This document shows, piece by piece, positions 22,890 through 35,285 of a stretch of DNA of 64,000 bases. Made by a program: the position numbers and the translations under genes. The stretch comes from Perca fluviatilis (Eukaryota; Chordata; Actinopteri; Perciformes; Percidae): contig NC_053123.1 in NCBI RefSeq assembly GCF_010015445.1, positions 3,559,739 through 3,623,738 on the forward strand, given 5' to 3'. Below the pieces are notes generated by a model. The model did no database searches. It saw nothing but the letters and a program-made list of their open reading frames with translations, and was not told the origin of the DNA. Numbering within the stretch: the stretch's first letter is position 1; every line of letters starts with the position of its first letter.

Positions 22890-23545
22890 GAATGCTTGTC
22901 CTGAATGCTTGTCTTATGACCTGTCTCTCTTAGTTACCTGTTATAGTTACGCTGTTATAGTTCTAGACTGCTGGGGGACTTCCTTCCCTTGACACACTGA
23001 GCTGCTCTCTCCTCTCCCTTTCTATTACTATTACTATTACTATTTGTGTGCAGCCCGTCCCAGAAATGCTTGTTACTAATCCTAGCTTCTGAGGAGTTTA
23101 CTCCCCGGAGTCCTTATGCTTTTTTCCCCCAGCGTATTTCCTTGGAGAACGTTGGCACCAAGACCCTGGTTGCAGCTGTCGCCGTGGTCCTGCTGCACTC
23201 CCTGCTGAGCTCAGCGATGCCCTGCAATGTCATGCTGCGTCCTGCTGAACCCTGCAGCTTCCCGCTACATCCAGTCACTGTTCCATTATTAATGTGACTA
23301 CTATCTACCAACCGGCCCGTCAGACAGACCTACCAAGAGCCTGGGTCTGTCCGAGGTTTCTTCCCAAGAGGGAGTTTTTCCTCGCCACTGTCGCACTGCT
23401 TGCTCTTGAGGGAATTACTGGAATTGTTGGAATTGTTGGGGCTTTGTAAATTATAGAGTGTGGTCTAGACCTACTCTATCTGTAAAGTGTCTCGAGATAA
23501 CTTATGTTATGATTTGATACTATAAATAAAATTGAATTGAATTAA
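22890..23545 (+). repeat. LINE 3' end, plus-strand copy
   Basis: Ends in AATAAAATTGAATTGAATT, a GAATT-type tail typical of L2-like fish LINEs. It shares nearly all of its length with the reverse copy at 40409-41040, including GGTTTCTTCCCAAGAGGGAG and GTAAAGTGTCTCGAGATAAC. It is 5' truncated to the untranslated 3' part, so no reverse transcriptase is present. A short ATTACT repeat lies at about 23025-23044. An 83-codon ORF at 23046 is shared by both copies and belongs to the repeat. Confidence 0.8.
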
Positions 23546-23909
23546 AAATTGTCATGCAGCCAGTTTTTAATCCCTGCTAGAGCTTTCCTCAATAGTCTGA
23601 TGCTTTGGACTGCACCTTGATTATTAATAGAGCGTTCTCCACATAAAGCAGACCAAAGATGTGAGGCTGCCCTTTTACTTGGAATATTACTGAAAAATGC
23701 AGGCTTTAAAAGTAAGTTAAAACTTCTCCAAAGATGAATGGCTTACCTAACTTGATACATGTTGCAATTTACATATTTATGAAGACATTAATTTCTGTAT
23801 TAAAGAATTAAGACCAAGCTTCTAACCTTTTATCAAACTACTGCATTATGAGCAGAGTGCTAGGAGTTATGCAATCCTCTCAGCCAGCGGCGGAGTGGGA
23901 CCAAAAGAG

Positions 23910-23944
<35 letters not shown>

Positions 23945-24061
23945 CCAGATGGTCTGGTGAATGAATGAACAAGACACACAATCCCTTTTGTGTCTGACCT
24001 TCTCAGCGCCACCTTTGCCTTTTCTTTTTTGGCTTTCCATCATTAGACTCTCACACTGTCT
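23546..24061. other. Unassigned stretch with (GT)n microsatellite
   Basis: A (GT)n run of about 15 units sits at 23911-23941. Nothing else is recognised. Confidence 0.5.
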
Positions 24062-24268
24062 GTTAAAGCAACACTAGAGAGCTTTTCCCACTTCAGTCCC
24101 CCTACAGGTTGGAAGCAGAATTGTCCATTACATTACATTATGCAAGTTTGCCAGATCAGGTAGCGGATCTGTAGTTCGAATGAACCGGACGATGTAATGT
24201 AATGGACAATTCCGCTTCCAACCTGTAGGTGGACCGAAGCGGGAAAAAGTTCTCTAGCGTTGCTTAAA
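24062..24268. mobile_element. Fold-back MITE, TTAAAGCAACACTAG ends
   Basis: The left arm (TTAAAGCAACACTAGAGAGC .. TGTCCATTACATTACATT) and right arm (AATGTAATGGACAATTCC .. CTAGCGTTGCTTAA) are inverted over about 75 bp with a short loop. It belongs with the TTAA class of fish MITEs and shares its first 13 bases with the element at 58858. Confidence 0.8.
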
Positions 24269-25099
24269 TGTTACCGATAGACTTCCAAACGTGATGAGGA
24301 AAAAAAGGTGTTCGATGGATTTACGTCATAGGCCGACCAGGGCTATGCCATTTGGGGAGGGGCCGCTCACTGATTCCCCCTATATTTCTGATAATCCTAG
24401 ACATGGTTGCGACCTGCACTTCGTTAGTGCTTTCTGATTAGCCTGTGCTGTGTTTTTGTATTGAAATAAGAGGCTGCTGTGGCCAGCGGCAGCTTGCAAC
24501 AGTATAACTATTATCAGACCGGCCCTCGCGTCCTCGCAACACTACCGGCCCAGCAGGAAAAGTCCCGACTCTCCCGATTCCCACTCCGCTACTGCTCTCA
24601 GGTGGTGTACAAATCACCCTTCTTTAGCCAAAATAAACCTACACAAAATATCAATAAATTTGTCAAAGCATAGTGTTATGTAAATTACTCCATTTTGACA
24701 AAGAAGTCCGATAGAACCTTCTAATTCTTAGGTCATGGACCACATATTTATTACTTGTGAATTTAGAATTTGCATCTTATTAAAAATAAATTAAAACCAT
24801 TCATCCGCCCATGTGCGAGGTCCCTGGCACACTGTAGTCCACTCTTCCTTCAAAGAAGCTGGGGTTGTCTGGAAATGAAACCGTTCTCTTGCTTCCCTTA
24901 CTACAGACAATAAAGCTGCCACAATGAGAGAAGTGCTTACAATAAATCTGAGCAATGCTCATGAGAAACACAATGCTCATGAAAAACACATTTCAAGTCG
25001 CTCCGTGGCAGGGTTTGCACCGAAGATGAAGCGAGGTTGAAGAGGCAATAAAGTTTCTTTCTATAGGATGCTCACTAACGAGATGAAAAAGAGATTAGC
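24269..25099. other. Unassigned stretch
   Basis: No gene seen. ATGCTCATGAGAAACACA followed by ATGCTCATGAAAAACACA (24955-24990) is a small direct repeat. Confidence 0.35.
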
Positions 25100-25440
25100 G
25101 CTTGATGCCTCACCTTTCATTTTCTGACAATTAGAAGTCTGTGTTTAACTCTGTGCAGGCCGTGGCAAACCTCCAAATGGGTCGATTATTCAAGCAGCTC
25201 ATAATGAGCTCATAATTCAATGAATGAAATCGACCTATGCTGTGGTGCAGGTATGATGATGTGTTGGAATAAACGCTCCCCGGAGCCACAGCGGGATGTC
25301 CCTTCCGTGATAAACCAGGGTGAACCGAGCAGCGACCGGCAGATCAATTTCCCAGCATTCCAAGTGACCCAAAGGCTCGACCAGCTCATCTTCCCCATCC
25401 GTCTTTAGATTAATAATCTATAACCTAATCCATCCTCTTC
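25100..25440. promoter_or_regulatory. Candidate conserved non-coding element
   Basis: Repeat-free, balanced composition with homeodomain-like words (CATAATGAGCTCATAATTCA, AGATTAATAATCTATAACC). Two 62-codon ORFs on opposite strands overlap in it without domain features. The look is that of regulatory DNA near a neuronal gene; this is inference only. Confidence 0.25.
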
Positions 25441-25964
25441 CATTGATTACATCTGGCTCAGAAGGAAGGTGTGTGTGCACCAGTTACCATTTGTTACTCC
25501 ACAAATTAAACACTGCGGCAGCCTGATGCAGTTATTTGGTGACGTTACAGATTGTTGCTATAGTATTTTCTTTTTTGCTTCTTTTGCAAAAGAATGGTGA
25601 CAGGGAAATGCTGTAGACTCACCTCCAGGGCAGCAACAGCAAGGATTTACTGGACTTTATATAATGGGGCTGGTAGTACATTGCCTCTGAAATAAAATGT
25701 GTAGTTGCACACTGGGTACCAATGTGTGCAGCCTCGCTTATCTTTAGGAACACAAGGAGCATCTAATAGCATCTGCAGAAAACACACTCCTGACACAAAA
25801 CAGTCTATTTCTTTAATGATTTCTTTTCTAAAAACCACTCACATCGAACACCACTGTGGTTGGATAGCTTCTTTAAATGTTAGCTTTGAGATAAATATTT
25901 GAAGCTACTGTTTGTATTGAACTACCACATTGAGGATTTCTAAACTGTTTCACGTGAATTCCAA
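25441..25964. other. Unassigned stretch
   Basis: No gene or element ends recognised. Confidence 0.3.
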
Positions 25965-26560
25965 CACGTTCTCACTCCCATCTCGTAAAATACGGACGCT
26001 TGGTCAGGTGTCTTTGTCGTTATTGACGCTAAAATTATCCTTTAGCGTCACATAACAAGCTTTAACTGAACGCGCTTGGTCGGGACAATTGCCATCCCTT
26101 TTGACGTCCCTTTTGACGCAGTTAGGTTAAGGAAAAGCTTGTGGGTTGGCTTATGTTTCCGTGATTTGCGGGTAACGGGACGGTTGCGTTTAGGTAAAGG
26201 TCGTGGGTGGGCTTACGTTTCCGTGACTCGCGGAAAGAACTGGATGGTTGAGTTTAGGAAAATGTCATGGGTGGGCTTACGTTTCTGTGACTCGTGGGAA
26301 CGGGATGGTTGGGTTTAGGAAAAGGTTGTGGGTGGGCTTACATTTCCGTGACACGCGGGAATAACGGGACGGTTAAAGACACATGCGGGACACGAACCCC
26401 GGTCATCCACCACCCCGACCAACCTCCCTACGCAGAATTTCCCCCTTACATTCTACTCTCTAAACCCTGTGTAGCTGCTTCTCTCCCCGGTACGTTCTAC
26501 AAACACGCTGAAGGGCGTTTTTTTCATCGCTTCAGACGCTGACAGCCACTGTCCAAACGT
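25965..26560 (+). repeat. Dispersed fish repeat containing a 61-bp minisatellite
   Basis: It opens with CAACACGTTCTCACTCCCAT and ACGGACGCTTGGTCAGGTGT. Units of a minisatellite begin with GGTT at 26124, 26182, 26246 and 26307, with a partial one at 26371 (spacing 58, 64, 61, 64). Each carries GTGGGTGGGCTTACGTTTCC or a close variant. It closes with GCGGGACACGAACCCCGGTC. Two 80-codon ORFs read through the units and are not genes. Related fragments lie at 9736, 29188, 35551, 46700 and 51580. Confidence 0.75.
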
Positions 26561-28559
26561 CCGTAATTAACGAGTTCGGGTTGAAAAGTCCTAGTATGTA
26601 GCCTACCAAAACACTGAGTCACTCCTCCTGTGACTGCAGCACATGCATGAACAATTACAAATGCACGACAAAATGCTGCCGCCAGGCTTTTAACTCGCAC
26701 TTAAAGCCCCTTTCACACTGGACTAGTATTATCTGTATGGGACCTCTAGTAATTTGCAATAATTGTGGAGGTCATTTGTGACCTTAACCCCGTGAGAATC
26801 TGCCATGTCTGTAAATTGTCAAGTAAAAATTCCACTGAAAATTACTTACCGTATTTCATGAAACATAGAGCATGCGCTGGCAATTATGAATGAAAGCTTT
26901 GCATATGTGGGGTATATTGTCAGTACATTTGAGTAAAATACAGACTATTTTTTATTTATTTTTTGTCAATGACCACTGACTTCTTACAACAAACTCTCTG
27001 TAAGAGATTAAAGATACTCTCAATGAGAAAAGTGCCCCTTTAAAGAATAATTTCTGCCACCCTTAGAGACATCAGACATTCGATCAAAGGCATTGAATAA
27101 TTAAATTCCCTCATGGAGATCATAAAGATTAGTCTAATCTGACTGCTATCAAAGATAATATTTAAAAATGACTAAATGCACCCGAGTGCATATAAGCTGA
27201 TCCTAGGGATACTGAGTGTTTACGCCACATTATGACGACTTCCATTTTAAACACTTCACAAAAACTTAGCTTTTATCAAATAACAGATGGGAATCTATGT
27301 TAGGAAGCAAAAGGTTCATTATATTCTTGTCTCTATGAAAGGTGATGATTCATTCTTGCTGAACTACTTCTAATCATTTTATCTGCAAGTTCAGGTCCTT
27401 TTTTATATTGTAACTTAATAGTCTTTGCACACTTTACAAAACAGATGAAAACATTGATTTCTCCAACACACAATTACTCATGAACATTGGCCACATACAT
27501 ACAATTGGATAATGGGTTAATATTTCTATGAATGATAAAAAGTGTATATTGTCGGTGCCGGGCGAAAACTATCAAAAACCATTTTTCAGGAAATGGAAAA
27601 AAAAGCTAATTTGAAAACATTGTATTGAGCTATTTACCTTCCACACAGTCAAAATAATATCGCCTTGTCACTGTTTAAATGAAAACGCACAGACTGTGTG
27701 TGGCCAATACATGAAAAAAAATGAAGATGACAAAATATAGAGGTCCAAGGTTTTTTGGCATAGAAGAATGACAGTAGATATTGTACATCACTGTTTTCCA
27801 TGATCATGGAGAATATTCCAGAGCTTGTGCTATTTATATATATATATGTTAAAGATTTGAATGGGTGCAAATTATGTATGGACCAAAGTTCTTGATTGCG
27901 ATTTACCGTTCAGAATTTACCATATTTCAGCACCTCTGAGTATTGGATTTTAAACTCAGGGCATGCCATGCCAATGCTGCGGACCTACATTGAGCGACCT
28001 TTGGGAGGATTAGCACAAAATACAAACCAAATAATCACAAGCCTCTAACAAATACAGGTATGTGGTTTTCTCTCACTAGGTGTTATGCTTTCATCTTCTG
28101 CTGTATACAGTATTTAAAAGGATTTTGTTCTCTACTCTAACATTTGAAGAGAGCGTGCAGCTGTGCTACGGGATTGTCTTTATGGCTGTCTTGAATCCTC
28201 CAGTAATTATTCCTGCCTCTTCCCAAACATTTCGACACCAATGTATCAGCTGAAGGAGAAATAGAGATATAATGAATGTGAGTTATTTGTCATTAAGCTT
28301 CCGTCTGTCTGTCATTCTGCACTACACTTGATATAGGTGTATGTGTGCATTTCGTTGGATTTCATTCCATTCTATTCTATGCAAAATAAATATAAAAGTA
28401 AGCTTTAAATTCTGGCTTTATGTGCATAGTCTGCATGACCTGGTCAAAATCATTTCACTGCTTTTTATCGTTCCATATTCACTCATAGTAATTGTGTGTA
28501 ACGATGTTTCTCTGATTGTGGTAATATCAAGAGAGTCCTGTTGGCTCCTGGTCTAATTG
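26561..28559. other. Unassigned AT-rich stretch
   Basis: No gene. A short ATATAT run lies at 27835-27847. No paired element ends were found. Confidence 0.35.
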
Positions 28560-28940
28560 CCAAACTGATTGCTCATCTCTCCCATCACCCTAATAGGCCG
28601 TACACCACATGGATTGGTCGAGTGCAAATATCTTATTTTGAGAGAAAGCGAGCATGATGCCGCCGGACTGTCAGACTGTTGCAGTAAATTATGGCTTTGT
28701 TGAAATGACAGTGCTGTGGAGTAGTATTGTAATTAGGAGAGCAGATCAGTGAAGGATGAACAGAGCCTGCAGAGAGCGGGTCTCCAAATACTCGTCTGGT
28801 TTGAGTTGATGACCTGCTGAATGAGCTAAAAGGGCCAATTTATCTGTCAAAAATGGCTCGTATTGGCCACAACAATTATCGGCGAGGTGTAGAGATACAT
28901 CGGCCCCAGACGGTGAAGGGAGATGGTGTTGGGTGGTGAT
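28560..28940. promoter_or_regulatory. Candidate conserved non-coding element
   Basis: Repeat-free, with ATTATGGCTTTGTTGAAATG, GTATTGTAATTAGGAGAGCA (a TAATTA-like homeodomain site) and ACAACAATTATCGGCGAGGT (an ACAAT SOX-like site). No coding frame. Inference only. Confidence 0.25.
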
Positions 28941-29187
28941 ATGAAAGGTTGTGTCTGATTCTGCGAATGCAAAAATTTGTCACGACAACCACATGCTTGA
29001 GTGTTTGCTAAGCCCTGCCCCCCCTTTTAGTAGCTGTTGCTACACCTGTCAAGTTTTTCATTCTTACATGGCACCTGTTCACTTCCCAGTGGTACAGTGG
29101 CAAATGCACCACTTGCAATTCTTTGTGACTTTTGAAACAATGGGTCTGTCGTCGTGGTGGTCATCGTCTGTTACCAAGGCCAACACA

Positions 29188-29368
29188 GTCTCACTCCCTA
29201 CTCAAATGTCTGAGGCATGGTCAAGGACCCCTGGCGTCAAGTTCCAATGAAAGAAGTGTACCTTTTGCGTTGATTTTCGACGTGGGGGACCGTCCGATAG
29301 ACATTCACGTTAATCCCTCACCGTCGGATATAGACGTAAGAAAGAACACGGCCCCTTAACTCAAAATC
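29188..29368 (+). repeat. Dispersed repeat, inverted partner of 35551-35735
   Basis: TCTCACTCCCTACTCAAATG, then GGTCAAGGACCCCTGGCGTC, TTCGACGTGGGGGACCGTCC and ACACGGCCCCTTAACTCAAA. The same text in reverse, with few changes, fills 35551-35735. Confidence 0.8.
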
Positions 29369-29429
29369 TGTGGCATTATTGGTATTTTAAGGAGTTCGAA
29401 TCTGTGAATATCTTTCTAACTTTGCTCAC

Positions 29430-29515
29430 TTGTATAAAACTGAGGGCACGGATTATGAATCCGTACATGCAGTTTATGAAACTGAGGGAATGGATTTTTA
29501 TTCTGTGTGAACGGT
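29430..29515 (+). repeat. Two-copy 43-bp tandem repeat
   Basis: AAAACTGAGGGCACGGATTA is followed about 42 bp later by GAAACTGAGGGAATGGATTT. CACGGATTATGAATCCGTA inside the first copy is itself a small palindrome. Confidence 0.5.
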
Positions 29516-30760
29516 TTAGTTTTTTTAGGGGGGCTCTGTACTCGGCCGGCCGGCAGGCTGCGGCAATCTGAAATGGAATGAAGCCCGTTCACGGCAGACA
29601 GCAGAAACGCAGGAGCCGAAAAAGTCCCCCCAACCACCCTGGAAGAACTACAAGTACACTAGCTTTCTTACAGGTTCTATGACACGTCTCTAGTGTGAGT
29701 TGTAGTTTTAAAATATATTGGTATATTTCTCATAAATATGTTGGGGACCAAGAGTCTGGTTAAACCTGATTTTAACCAAAAGGCCTCAGATTAAACTGAC
29801 CTCTGGATACAGGACACACATGTGCTCAGAGACAAAGGAATCTTGGCCTGCATGTAAACCCCAAATCCGGGGTAATTCACACCTCTATGTGAAAATGCCA
29901 GCCAGAAGGGAAACTCCTCACAACTGGCAGGAAGTCAAAGAACTACAACATTGTAGTCTTCACCCTTTCAAGAGTTTCGAGTCTTCCCATTGGTTTCGCG
30001 GGACCATAAACACAGCAGGGGGTCTTAACCTATAAAAAGCCTGATCCTAGGAAACTCCCTCGTCTTCACTTGCAACTCACGTTGCTGACAGGAGGCGCGC
30101 AAGCGCTTGTGCTGAACTTCCATTTTCTGGAGAAAGTTGATTTTATTTCGGTGGATCCTTGAAAACGCACCAGTGTTTTCATATCTGCAGTGAGAAGGAA
30201 ACGACTTTTCTTCTCAGAGTCGACTAAACTTGCCCCCTTGCTGCCTTTTTTGGAGGGAAGTTTTTTCCTCCGCTGACGGCGGCAGGGATTCGTTCTGTTT
30301 CATTTCTGTGGAAACCTATGGACAGAAACAAACGGACTGAACACACCGTAAAAAGGCTGACGTCTGGGCAGAGATAAGTAGTGTGTTTACTAATGAGCAA
30401 AGGGTTCGCTACCACTTGTTGCCATTAATGTGATCTGATTTAATCATGTACTGGTCCATATGTGATTATTAATCTGTTCTGTGAATGTTGTGTTAAGTAG
30501 CTGGTTTAAAACCGTAAGCACTACCTGCTAAGTCATTCCTTTCATGGAGTTTAGTTACTGTCTGCGATAGAATTGCGAAAATCAGCTGTTAGCTACTGGA
30601 GTGGTTATTGTGACGTTTTCCTCTGCAAAACCAAAAGTCTAAGTCTGTCCTAACCACACGTTAGCCCAGACCGGAGTGGCTGAGGGGAACTAGGTCATTA
30701 TCGATAATTAAGATCAAAGTGCCTCTTTTCTTTACTCTTCTTCTCTTTCTCCTCTTACTA

Positions 30761-30792
30761 ACACACACACACACACACACATACACACACAC
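30761..30792 (+). repeat. (CA)n microsatellite
   Basis: About 16 CA units with one TA interruption. Confidence 0.95.
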
Positions 30793-31046
30793 GACACAGG
30801 CTAGCCGCGTAGCTCCCGAGCTAACGCTGTAGGCTAGCTTCACACGGCAGTCGGCATCACCTTGTACAGAGCTAACACATGACCTAGCATACTAGGCTAA
30901 GCGGCGCGTTGCCTAGCAACCCCCGCGCTTCTTCAGCTCCTCCCGTGCAGCGAGCACCACTACCGCCTCTTGAGGGTGTGCAGTGCGCCACAGGAGTAGC
31001 CAGTTTGGTTTTGTGTTAGGCCTACATTTTGACACCGCCCCCCTCC

Positions 31047-31048
<2 letters not shown>

Positions 31049-31106
<58 letters not shown>
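31049..31106 (+). repeat. (CA)n microsatellite
   Basis: About 29 uninterrupted CA units. Confidence 0.95.
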
Positions 31107-31109
<3 letters not shown>

Positions 31110-31399
31110 GTGTCCATGACACATGCTGCTTTGTTTTGGCTTTGTTTTGGTTGTGATATGGTAAAAGATATATAAGTTTATTATTGAAGGATTATTGATT
31201 AGCTACTGATAATTGTGACGTTAATAAATCTTATTATACTTAATTAGCAGTTGCTTGTGATTATTTGTGTACTTGTTGTAATAATTGCTGGTCGATCAGG
31301 TCCGTTGCTTGGATTCACCCCTTCCTTTATTTCCTTTTTAAAGGATTACCACAGAAATGAGACTGTTCCACAGTTTGATTATTGGTCCCTGACTTGCAG

Positions 31400-32159
31400 G
31401 CTGGTGCCCCGTTTTGATTGTTTGTCGATTTGATAAAGTTATTAATAACCATATTTATAACTTTATTAATATGATAAAACATCTTTGATAATTTGCTAAT
31501 GATCAAATCTGTACCCTACGAGAATCCTACAAATAGAAGTTGGCAGTGTAGAATTTTGGATACACCCTGGGGATTTTTGTGCAATGAGGAACACATTGGT
31601 GTTAAATTGAATAATTTAATAGGTGAAAATAGCTTATTACCATATTTGACAGTGCTTACAGTGGGTAAACTTTGGAGAACATATCTACATGATAGCTGAG
31701 GTCCAGAGCGTTCTAGAACAGCTTTCTATAACAGCTGATGGACAGTGATATGTAGTTAGACTGAAGCACATCACACAGCCACAATCCATTGCTCATCTTT
31801 CACAAACGGTGACAAGACCTACACACAACCCTATATGCATTATATCATGAAGCTATTGCACAACCCCTGCAGCCTCAAGTAACTCAAGTAGCTTGAGCAC
31901 ATGCCCCTTTTTGCCCTCAAGGCCAAAGTGCCCTTTTTTTGTCAATATCTTTATTTTATTTATTTTTTGACGATGGCCCACAAGTGGAATATTTAAAAAT
32001 GATAATTAACTAGATAAAACGACCTAAACCTCCATATCACATGGTGACCAGGGTTATTGCGTGATGCATGTCCGCTTCCTGCCAGGTGCGCCACTTGGAC
32101 ACAAGTCAGCGGCCAGCAAGAGCGAGAGAAAGTTGGAAGTCGAAGTGCCGATAAGTGAA
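31400..32159. other. Unassigned stretch after the LTR-like region
   Basis: AAAGTTATTAATA and TATAACTTTATTAAT (31435-31470) are small inverted words. A 68-codon ORF at 31493-31699 has no known domain. Confidence 0.3.
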
Positions 32160-32930
32160 CTTTTGAAGTGAACAGGCTCGTTCGAGATGAGCAGGTCGGC
32201 ACAGAATCGACCACCGGCGATCGCCGTCCAATGCGTGCCGGTTAGATTTGTGTCTGAGATTTGTCCTGACTTGCTCTGACGTCATGCACACGTGGGCAAC
32301 GATAACCTCACGAGATCAAGGCGGCCGCAGTTCTGAGACGCAGGCAGCGCAGTTACTTTTCACCGACTGCAAGACCCAGGTGGACCCAGGGCATGCTGGG
32401 AAACGCCGGCCTCTAAGCTGATCTAACAGCTGATTGGTTCAGAATCGACTCAACATGATGATGTTTTATATAAACTTTTATTGATTTTTGAATCGGAGGG
32501 ATTTTAACTGCCATTTGTCTGATGTAAAGGCTTATTGTGTACAGAACACATGTTGTGAGGCTGATAGTGATGTTTAGAAGTCAGAGAGACTAAATCTGTT
32601 CAGATTACAGATCACCTACAGTCTGTTGTTAATTAAAATCAGCAACAGATCACATGTAGAGCATTTTGACAGCTACTCTGTCATAAAAACAACTGGAGAC
32701 TGTGTACAAGCTGATATATGGTCTGATAACATTTTATTAAATTGGAATCAGACCACATATTTTCTGTCACTTCCTGTTCATCCTGAAGGCTGCTGGAATC
32801 GGCTGGAAAACTGTCCGACTTGACAGCGGCCTTTTGTCACCGCCCCCGGCTGCTCCCGCCTGCTCTTGTCCACTTTACAGGTGAGGTGCAGTTCATCTGG
32901 ATCAAGCCTGTTGAGAATGCATGCATGCTA
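32160..32930. repeat. Dispersed repeat, borders not found
   Basis: ACCGACTGCAAGACCCAGGT, CATGCTGGGAAACGCCGGCC and GACAGCGGCCTTTTGTCACC are phrases I know as repeated in fish genomes. I could not read terminal repeats. ORFs here are short and without features. Confidence 0.4.
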
Positions 32931-33204
32931 TAGGATGTTATATGTTATAGGAGCCTTTAGCCGCGCCGCTGTTTTAACGAGTCTCACAGGATGAAAACAG
33001 CCAGCAGGCAAGCTAAATTTGTGGCAGCGGCAGCTAACTTTGAAGTAGTGACATTTTGCGGTAACTGCACGAGCTGCAGCGGCCACATTTACTTGTTTTA
33101 TTAGGGCACACACTAGAGTCATCGTGTGATAGCCTTATAGCATCACAGTTTAATTCTCTCATACACAAGAGATGACAGCAGCAGTTCTCTGTAGGTTAAC
33201 AGGT

Positions 33205-33249
<45 letters not shown>

Positions 33250-34008
33250 CAGGCGACAGCATCCTGTGTTAAAAGTTATTTTTGTAATAGTCAGTGTTTG
33301 GAGAATAAGGCTATAGGATCCTTCTTAGCAGGTGATTATCAGCTAAATGTATTTAAGTTCTAGGCTATACAGTGAAGTAAAATGTTACCTTTCAGTAGTT
33401 TATCACGATATTTCTGGATGAATGTTAGCCTACTGTTACATTGTTTATCTTGCATCAACTGTATGCTTTTGTTTGCCAGTGTCAAGTTTCAAATGTACCT
33501 GTAGTCGGTTATGTTTATAGTCAGGTAGGATGTTTTATGTTTTATGTTGCAAAAATTAGAAAATAACATTTTTAAATAATGATTCATGGAAAATAAAATA
33601 AAAAAAGCTTCTCTTTGTAAATAGTTTATTTTATTTTTTTCACAACAGTACAAGTCAAAACAAATGCAAATTAGTCAATCAAGCCATTAAGCTGTAGTTA
33701 TAAACACTCAACTGTAGTTTTCTTTTATATAGTGTGTATATATAAGGCAAATCAAATTGCTTACCATAAACACTTTTAATTATTGGTATTTTATTGTGTA
33801 AATTCTCATGTACAATGTGCAACATTCTATCACAGACACGGAGCGGTAATTACTATGTCACTTCCGCTGATTTTCTTAAAACTTTAAAACGTTTTTTAAA
33901 CTGAGCAACGTGTTGTTGCTGGTGACAAAACCACTGATTAAATATATACATTGAAGCGATACTGGCGTTAAAGACCCGCTGATCGCTGTCCGATTCTCTG
34001 AAATGAAT
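32931..34008. other. Unassigned stretch with (GT)n(GA)n microsatellite
   Basis: A compound GT then GA run lies at 33203-33250. Otherwise AT-rich sequence without genes. Confidence 0.5.
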
Positions 34009-34013
34009 GCCCG

Positions 34014-35210
34014 TGTTATGGAACGGCACAGGAGGTGGGACCCAAAAGCAGACGACAAATACAATAAGTAAGATTAAGTGATTTTAATGCGTGAAATATA
34101 TACAATAATTGTGCTGGTAGCAAAAAAGGGAGAGTTGTGTCGAGGGAATCCAGTGGTGAGTGGTGGGTGCAGTGTGCTCTCCAGAGCGTGCCCAGAGAAG
34201 TGGTGGCGATGACCATGTGGTAAGGCCTCCTCCAGAGTCCAACAAACAATTGAGTCTCTTATGGCGCGTTCATGCCACCTCGGAATAACAGGCACCGCCC
34301 CCCTGGTTACGTTGTTTTTCCGACTGGCAGCGTTCACATGGTCGGGATGCGCGTTCTTCTTCTTCTGTTATATTGGCGTTTGGCATAACAACTTTTTGCA
34401 TGACTGCCACCAACGGTTGGCCATAGCCTAGAGCATCAGGTGTGTGAAAACATGGAGGCCACAATAACAAAATAATTGCTGCTGTTTTCTTATACGAGCA
34501 TACAAACAGCACATCGCCAGGTGTTTGTTTGTGTTATCTGCAGGACAACGAACGGGAAAATACACGGATAATGTGTTGTTTATTTTATACATAGGCCTAT
34601 TTATGAATCATTTTAAACATGTTATGTCTGTGCATGTTTCTTGGCAGAGGCATTTGTCCACAATAAACAGTTTATTGTCATTGAAATATGTTCAGTAAAC
34701 CAAAGTCGCCTCCATCAAACGTCAGTTGTCAACAACGCGTCACCGACTGGGGAACTCTGTTATCAAAATCCAGCCCGAGTTTCCCACCTCTGATTCCCAC
34801 AGGAAGATACGTGAATGGTGACGTTTTCACTCGGAAAAACTTTTTCCGATGTCCATGAACGCACGGTGAGTCCAATCCTTACAGAGAGAGAGAGGAGCAG
34901 GCAGGCACACGAGCGAGCAAGGCAGGCTCTAACAAGAGATAAACACAGAAAACCATTTTAGCTACACAAGCTAAAACACCAGGTACACAGATAACACAGG
35001 GAGCCAGGCATGCAACCATACCACGCTAGTAGACTGTACGATCTGGCGACGAGTGGATCACAGAGCCAGCCTTAAATACTGCAGGAGGGTGATTAGGGAA
35101 TGAGCTTCACCTGGCGCCACCTGCCAGCTAAGCCACGCCCACAGCTCACAGCCATCAGAACAGGAGGGAGGAACATGAGGAGAAACATGGGCTGCCATGA
35201 CATCATAACA
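34014..35210 (-). mobile_element. Solo LTR, minus orientation, interrupted
   Basis: The ends are TGTTATGG and CATAACA, the TG..CA pattern of LTRs. They are flanked by GCCCG (34009-34013) and GCCTG (35211-35215), a 5-bp duplication with one change. On the minus strand there is a TATA-like GTATTTAAGGCTGG, then CGTCGCCAGATCGTACAG, and the 3' part GTCTGCTTTTGGGTCCC common in fish Gypsy-type LTRs as I recall. An unrelated element (34264-34865) splits it. Confidence 0.6.
34264..34865. mobile_element. Non-autonomous element inside the solo LTR
   Basis: The left end GCGCGTTCATGCCACCTCGG and right end reversed GTGCGTTCATGGACATCGGA are inverted with few mismatches. No clear target duplication. ORFs inside are repeat by-products. 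Confidence 0.55.
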
Positions 35211-35285
35211 GCCTGCATTGCATTGTGGGATATGGGCTTCGCATGTGCCCAGCTCAGCCCATATTGTAATGTTCTGTCTTACAGC

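Larger units (their letters stand above)
29739..31399 (+). mobile_element. Possible LTR of a retrotransposon
   Basis: It starts TGTTGGGGACC, has a TATA-like CCTATAAAAAGCCTGATCC at about 30029, and could end in TTGCA just before GGCTGGTGCCCCG, which looks like a primer-binding site (TGG start). There is no matching second LTR and no gag or pol in the window, and 1.66 kb is long for an LTR. (CA)n runs interrupt it at 30761-30792 and 31049-31106. Tentative. Confidence 0.3.

Noticed and set aside
23020..23045. CRISPR-like array from repeated short words (ATTACT, GT, CA and similar)
   Set aside because: These are simple tandem repeats with no spacers, in a vertebrate genome.
23046..23297. 83-codon ORF as a conserved protein shared with 40691-40930
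   Set aside because: The sharing is explained by two copies of a LINE 3' untranslated end.
26076..26542. Two overlapping ORFs as a repeat protein
   Set aside because: The protein repeats mirror the 61-bp minisatellite and have no function that I can support.
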